Positions 59,225-64,000 of a stretch of 64,000 nucleotides of DNA are shown here, piece by piece. The DNA is from Cryptomeria japonica (taxonomy: Eukaryota > Streptophyta > Pinopsida > Cupressales > Cupressaceae), in contig NC_081410.1 of NCBI RefSeq assembly GCF_030272615.1, forward strand, positions 505,780,442 through 505,844,441, given 5' to 3'. The first letter of the stretch is position 1. Each line of letters starts with the position of its first letter. Under the pieces are notes generated by a model. That model ran no database searches, had not been told where the DNA came from, and saw nothing but the letters and a program-made list of their open reading frames with translations. The translations under genes and the position numbers were made by a program.

Positions 59225-60314
59225 GGACTCTTTCATCACTGCATCCTTTCTTCTTTGGTTCAAGGCCTCCAACAACTCCACAAGTAGTTTATTATCAATA
59301 TCATTAACATGCTTATTGAAAGTGATTACCAAATGATGGCCTTCTCTATGGTTGCCTTGTTTGTTGAAGGGGAATCCTTATACAATACTATAGTCATCTT
59401 TAAATAATCGTGATAATAGATAGCATTAACCAAGCTATTAAGATCAACAGGTTGATAATCAATATCAACCAGAGGAGTATATGGCTTCTTCTTTTCCTTT
59501 TCCTTTTCCTTTTCCTTCTTCTCTTTTTCCATTTTCTTTTCTTTCTTCTTTTCTAGTTCCTTCTCCTACTTATTAGGGGTTTCTACCAAAGAGACCTTTG
59601 TTCTCATTTTCTGTGTAAGAGGGATATTATCTTCCTCATCATCATCCTCCTCCTCTTCATCTCTTGTCCTTTTGGACCTCTTCCTTATCACAAACTTCTT
59701 CTTTTATCTCTCTTCCTTAGTGTTGTTGTTGCCCACTTCCTCAATAATTATCTCTGGACAAGATTTTTCTCTTGTGGCCTTATGTTTTGGTCTTTGTCCC
59801 TTCTTCTCATATGATGTAGCTCTCATAAGGGTTCCAAATGAACTAAGCTTCACTAGAGGGGAGGCAGATATAGAACTTGATCTCCTTCAACCTTGTTAAC
59901 TAAAAGCCTTAGACATTGGGGGAAGGTTAATCTTCTTATACAAGTTCTCCATTCTCTTAGAATGACTATATCAAACTTCTTTTGAATCATTCTATTTAAG
60001 AATTTAGTTCTTCTCAACATACTCCTACAATATCTCATATGATAAATCCCTTGGCTCTATAGCTTCTATGTAACAATGGACCTTGCTGACCAAAAAAGTG
60101 ATTTCATTTTTATACTTCTAGACCAATCTAATAGGGATTATCTCTCTCTTAAATATTTCCTAAAAATTCTTAATTGAAACTTTTGATATCAGTACTGCCA
60201 TAGAGGTGAAGTTGTTCAAGACTTTACTCCTAACTCCCAAAAGCTCATTCATGAACATAAATGCTAAAAATATTATCAATAACCCATACATAAATGGATA
60301 TTTGGTGTTCTTCA

Positions 60315-61457
60315 TGTTGGCAAGAGAAATTGTTCCAGTGAAGATTGATGCATGAGAGATAATTAGGGGTTGTAATTGATGGCAACTCAATTTGGAAATC
60401 ATATCTGGTGTCCATAGATTTGGTTTACAGAAAGTCATTTTTTTCATAAGGCATAAGTCTAGAAGGTGGAACACAGTAACTGGTGGAATGTGCATATCTT
60501 GATTTTGATTGGACAATTTTGGTTGTGGTGATTAAGGAAGCTGATTCTAGGCTCGAGGTATATTATTTAATGATCTTGATATTCAGTGTTGATTCATGAG
60601 CAAGTTTAGAAGTCTAGTATCCGGTGATTCAGCTAGAGCAAAGCTATTTTGGTGTAACGTGTGTTGCAGATTTGTTGGGTTGATTTTGGTGATTAGTTTC
60701 ATGTTTGAGGTGTTTGCGCTAACTTATGAGAAGCTTATTATCATCTTGTTTTGGTATGCATTTGGATTTATGGATGGATTGAGCCAACTTGGTGATACAC
60801 GTTTCATGTTGCGTGTTATGCGGTTTTTGGAAGCCGACATGGTTAATGATTCTTTTTGTTGGTGTGGATATATAAGATCGATTTAGTTTAACATTTTGAA
60901 ATATATTATAAGCGAGGGAAGTATGTATGAGATAATTTGTGAGGTTAGGTGAATGTGATTGAAGGTTTGGTGCTCCAGTGTTTGATAGAGCAGGAAAATA
61001 GGACAGAGAGACAAATCAGTTGTAGAAGTAAATTTGAGCCTAACCGGAATTACATTTTGGCATATTTAGATGCTATACTTCAGTTCATTCATCATTGTAA
61101 TAATTTGTAATAGCCTAGAAAGCAGTGAGCCTTCCTCCGGGTTGTAGCCCCTTTGTAATTGAGTAGTGAGCTCTAGGAAGTGTTCTTGAATGCAAGTGCA
61201 TTCCTCTTTTGTAATATTATCATACTTTTGGCCATAGTATAATTATACTGTGGGTTCAAATCCCACTGTGGTTTTTCTCTTTCCGGTTTTCCACGTAAAA
61301 ATCTTGGTGTTATGGTTGTGTGGTTATTTACTTTATGTTTCTGCATTTTTCTTTCATTCATATGCATTCAGTTGTTTAAGGATCAAAATAATAAGTTTGT
61401 AAATTGTAAAACACTAATTCACCCCCCCCCCCGCTCTCAGTGTTCATTGATTCCAAC
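60315..61457 (+). repeat. Element 7 5' LTR (1143 bp)
   Basis: Begins TGTTGGCAAGAGAAATTG and ends CATTGATTCCAACA. It contains AATTGATGGCAAC (60374-60386), TTTTCCACGTAAAAATCTTG and a run of C with CTCTCAGTG near the end. It is collinear with the element 4 LTRs in reverse orientation. The minus-strand ORF at 60160-60516 straddles the LTR boundary and is spurious. Confidence 0.88.
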
Positions 61458-61471
61458 AATTGGTATCAGAG
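61458..61471 (+). other. Primer binding site of element 7 (tRNA-Met type)
   Basis: ATTGGTATCAGAGC follows the LTR end exactly. Confidence 0.92.
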
Positions 61472-61499
61472 CTTAGCTCCTTAGAAGAATCCTAATAGA

Positions 61500-62694
61500 T
61501 TGAGGAAGATCCAGAAGATTGAATCAGTGGACTCTGGTTTGCAGAGACAACTTAGTGTGGCACTTGAAGATCTTGATGCAACAAGAAAAGAAGTAAGTTC
61601 TCTGAAAAGAAATCTCAATGCAATTGAAGACTTCATTGAGACATTGAAATATCAAGTGAGTAATTATAGAGAAAAGAGAAAGGATTTGATGGACACAATC
61701 CAGGAGAAAGAAGAACAAAGCATTGACAATCAATCCCTACAAGATAAGACAGATGAATGTGAGAAGCTGGCTAGAGAGAATGTCTTGAAGAACGAAATGA
61801 AATCCATTATAATGAAGCTAACAAAGGAGATTGATGATCGGAAGAAGAATCAATACTCTCTGGCTCAGTCATTGAAGGACAAATCTAATGAATGTTGCAG
61901 ATTGACATATGAGAATGATCAGTTGAAACTTGATTTGGTGCAATGCAAGATGGTGGACAAGAACTTGAAAGGCATATCATAATTCTGAGAGATGAGCTCT
62001 CTACTGCTAATGAGTACAAATAAAAATTCAAAGCCAGTTCAGCCCAGTTAGATGAGATGCTGGAAAGTCAGAGACATGGGAAAGACATGTGAGCACTTGT
62101 ATTTGACAAGGGAGAATCCTCTAGTTTTGGACAAAGCAATCATCAACAGAAGAACATGAAACCTATGGTAAGACAACCTAATAACTACAAATTCAATGGT
62201 AAATACTTTGTTTGTGGAAAATTTGGTAATATGGAAAGTCAATGTAGAAATAGGATGAACAATGGGATGATGAATAATGTGATGAATAATGGTCCGACCT
62301 TTACCAATCAATGTTTCACATGCAACAACTTTGGTCATAAGTCAAATATGTGCAAAATGGTGAACAATTTTTTGAATAAGAGATGTTATACCTGTGGAAT
62401 GTTTGGACACATTTCTAACCAATGCAGGATGAGATCAAATTAGATGAATTTTAGGCCTATGAGAAATGCTGATTGTTATGCATGCAACAAATCTGGTCAT
62501 ATTGCAAAATATTGTAGAAGTAAAATGTAAGAAATAATGCTCTGGTAAACAAGAACATATCAGATGAAAAGGGAAAAGCTAAAGTGGAAGAGATCAAAGA
62601 TCAACATAAGAAGATGTGGGTTAAGAAGGAAGATTCAAATGTTCAAAATGGCTCCACACCTGATTCTGGTGTTGGAACCTCATCTGATAACTAA
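61500..62694 (+). pseudogene. Element 7 ORF1: coiled coil plus zinc knuckles
   Basis: The frame opens at a TTG (61500), giving LRKIQKIESVDSGLQRQLSV, and is coiled coil to about 61980. A frameshift and stops follow (near 61980, 62020, 62090). Knuckles are YFVCGKFGNMESQC (first Cys is Tyr and the His is Asn), CFTCNNFGHKSNMC, CYTCGMFGHISNQC and CYACNKSGHIAKYC. It ends SGVGTSSDN at 62694. No ATG lies near the start; the first in-frame one is deep in the coiled coil. Same family as element 4 ORF1 (STANEYK, SSAQLDEMLESQ shared). Confidence 0.8.
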
Positions 62695-63113
62695 GGCACT
62701 TTGGCCTTAGGGGGAATTTTATCATGGAGATCCTAAAAACCCCCCTTTCAAAGACCTATAACCAGTCGAGGATGGTTGCAGATGATAGAGATTAGCTGTG
62801 TAATTGATATCCAAAATATTTCATGCCTATCTAAGTATCCGGTGATGAATTCTTAAAGATGCAAGGTATCCAGAATCTTTTAGGTTTGTGCATTTATTAC
62901 AACTTAAAGTTAGGTTTTTAAAAGATAAAAAGGAATTTCAATAATTTATTCTTCACATTGCGAACAAAGAGTAAGTGTAGCAGAGTAAGGTGAACGATAT
63001 TGAGCAATCATAATCAAGCTTGAAGAGATCAGTCAAAGATTCCTTTTATCTAGTTGAAGATTAAAAAGTTATTTATCCATTTACGAGCTATCTTTTCAAA
63101 CCCTAATTTCAAA
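62695..63113 (+). other. Spacer between ORF1 and ORF2 of element 7
   Basis: About 420 nt without an ORF. Elements 3 and 5 have an equivalent spacer of about 280-310 nt. No protease or integrase sequence is present here, where pol begins in complete Sireviruses. Confidence 0.6.
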
Positions 63114-64000
63114 ATGGCATTTGCATATGGTGTTGTGACTCCCTTGGTAGTTGATACTACTGAGAGAGAAAGACCTGTGTTCAAAAGACATCCATTCAAA
63201 TTTATTGAAGATAATCTAGAAGGTGCTTTTTCCTCTATCCCATACGGTGTGCTACATAACGAATATATTACTTGGCATACATCCACTATAACATCAAAGA
63301 GCTTGGAAATGTGGATATTTTGTCACTGTATACCAAGCATATGATGGATGAAATGGGAACTTTGAAGCCAGAATTTGAGTCATTGCAGGACAAGGGTTTT
63401 ATCCAATTTCTGATGTTTGATGAACCCGAATGGGTCTGATATATCCTTAGCCAAATTCACAATGAGTTTGTATGGCTGGACCGACCTCATAAGGAAAAAT
63501 CAGAACACAACAGTAACAAAGGTTATCAGATCCCAGCATGATAGTCGGTCAATGACAATCAGCGATATCATAGAGCATGATGTAATATTTTCTTCAATGG
63601 TGATTGGATATAAGGTGTATCAATGCAGTAGGTAGAACTCAATATCTAGTACTGCTATATTTACATCCTATGAGATGCTTAAGGTGGAAAAAAGGTATGA
63701 TCTATGTGCAGTACTTCTCAGTGAGCTACTAATCAATCTAAAGAAGATAAAACAAGATAAGAAACATGTTTTCAAATTTGGTTCCCTGATTGTTTATTCG
63801 GCACTATATTTCTTGAATGAGATCCCCAGAATTGGAAAGGTTCAATGGGCATATGATAAATTGGTGGTGGTCAAAATCAAGGAAGGATTGTAGGGTTTAG
63901 GTGATACTGTAGCACATAAATCTACTTGGTGGGGCTACTTTAAATCCTTTCAAGCTACGATGCAAAGAAGGGAGAGGATTCCAAAAGATATAGTTGAAAA
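63114..64000 (+). pseudogene. Element 7 ORF2, N-terminal part, runs off the window
   Basis: The ATG at 63114 opens MAFAYGVVTPLVVDTTERER. With frameshifts and a stop (EPEWV-stop-YILSQI near 63437) it continues HYNIKELGNVDILSLYTKHM, NEFVWLDRPHK, SRSMTISDIIEHDVIFSSMV, IGYKVYQCSR, LLSELLINLKKIKQDKKHVF and KFGSLIVYSALYFLNEIPRI. These are the conserved ORF2 blocks of element 4. Disrupted and incomplete; function unknown. Confidence 0.75.

Larger units (their letters stand above)
56954..60314 (-). pseudogene. Element 6 interior: ORF2-like remnants, 5' part beyond element 7
   Basis: A purine tract follows the LTR (56954-56967; minus ATGACAAATGGGGAGAT), with a second motif near 57012-57030. Minus-strand frames include 60180-60030 (FLVSKVHCYIEAIEPRDLSY), which corresponds to the block IYFVIKKDEIWMEVVIPRTI of element 3 ORF2. 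Further frames are 60038-59853, 59532-59326 (a (KE)n run then PVDLNSLVNAIYYHDYLKM), 59332-58637 (two 76-residue repeats with EDPNDYQRLI..TKEVV) and 57850-57665 (coiled coil). It is heavily decayed and was split by the mini-LTR element and element 7. It is a third, more distant version of ORF2. Confidence 0.6.
60315..64000 (+). mobile_element. Element 7: Sirevirus-like pol-less element (family B), 3' part outside window
   Basis: A 5' LTR, tRNA-Met primer site, ORF1 and the start of ORF2 are present in the order seen in elements 3 and 5. The LTR start TGTTGGCAAGAG and ORF2 match element 4. ORF2 follows ORF1 directly with no pol between them. The right LTR and target duplication lie beyond 64000. 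Confidence 0.85.

Noticed and set aside
60160-60516. Minus-strand ORF of 118 codons
   Set aside because: It crosses the boundary between element 6 and the element 7 LTR (60315), so it is an accidental fusion of frames.

Overview
This window looks like intergenic DNA from a large, repeat-swollen plant genome. A gymnosperm (conifer) is the best guess, but the species is inferred, not shown. I see no convincing host gene, tRNA or rRNA gene. Almost every base can be assigned to LTR retrotransposons, a LINE, solo LTRs or a tiny LTR element inserted into one another. Most calls rest on boundary evidence visible in the sequence: TG...CA termini, 5-bp target duplications, primer sites, polypurine tracts and left/right LTR pairs.

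Layout. (1) 1-9719: element 1, a plus-strand LTR element without pol. Its 5' LTR is cut by the window edge. It has a G-poor Pro/Ser-rich decayed ORF, a solo LTR (4747-5882, duplication TAAGG) and a 573-bp captured piece of another element's ORF2. (2) 9720-11021: AT-rich, nothing recognised. (3) About 11022 to beyond 49110: element D, an old gag-only LTR element with very long LTRs. Its 5' LTR is split by element 2 (12052-43781, minus strand, duplication CTAAC), a Ty3/gypsy-type gag-protease element. Element 2 holds a solo LTR (15585-16347), element E (17516-25840), itself carrying a LINE (23343-25571), and element 4 (28402-41685, minus), whose 3' LTR was split by element 3 (29087-35583, plus). 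(4) From about 49110: element 6 (minus) sits in the 3' LTR of element D. It is split by element 5 (49770-56285, minus, the best preserved), by a 373-bp TRIM-like mini-LTR element (58241-58613) and by element 7 (60315 to the window end, plus).

Elements 3, 4, 5 and 7, and by its tract motifs and partial ORF2 element 6, form one group. They have copia-like LTRs, a tRNA-Met-type primer site where the 5' LTR junction is visible (elements 3, 5, 7), paired polypurine motifs like those known from Sireviruses, an ORF1 of coiled coil plus CCHC zinc knuckles (elements 3, 4, 5, 7), and a roughly 1,000-codon ORF2 of unknown function. None shows protease, integrase, reverse transcriptase or RNase H. They are therefore non-autonomous and probably use enzymes from a full-length relative outside the window. 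The conserved ORF2, the base-pairing signal around the LTR start, and the hairpin array in element E (17657-18818) are the best candidates for undescribed biology.
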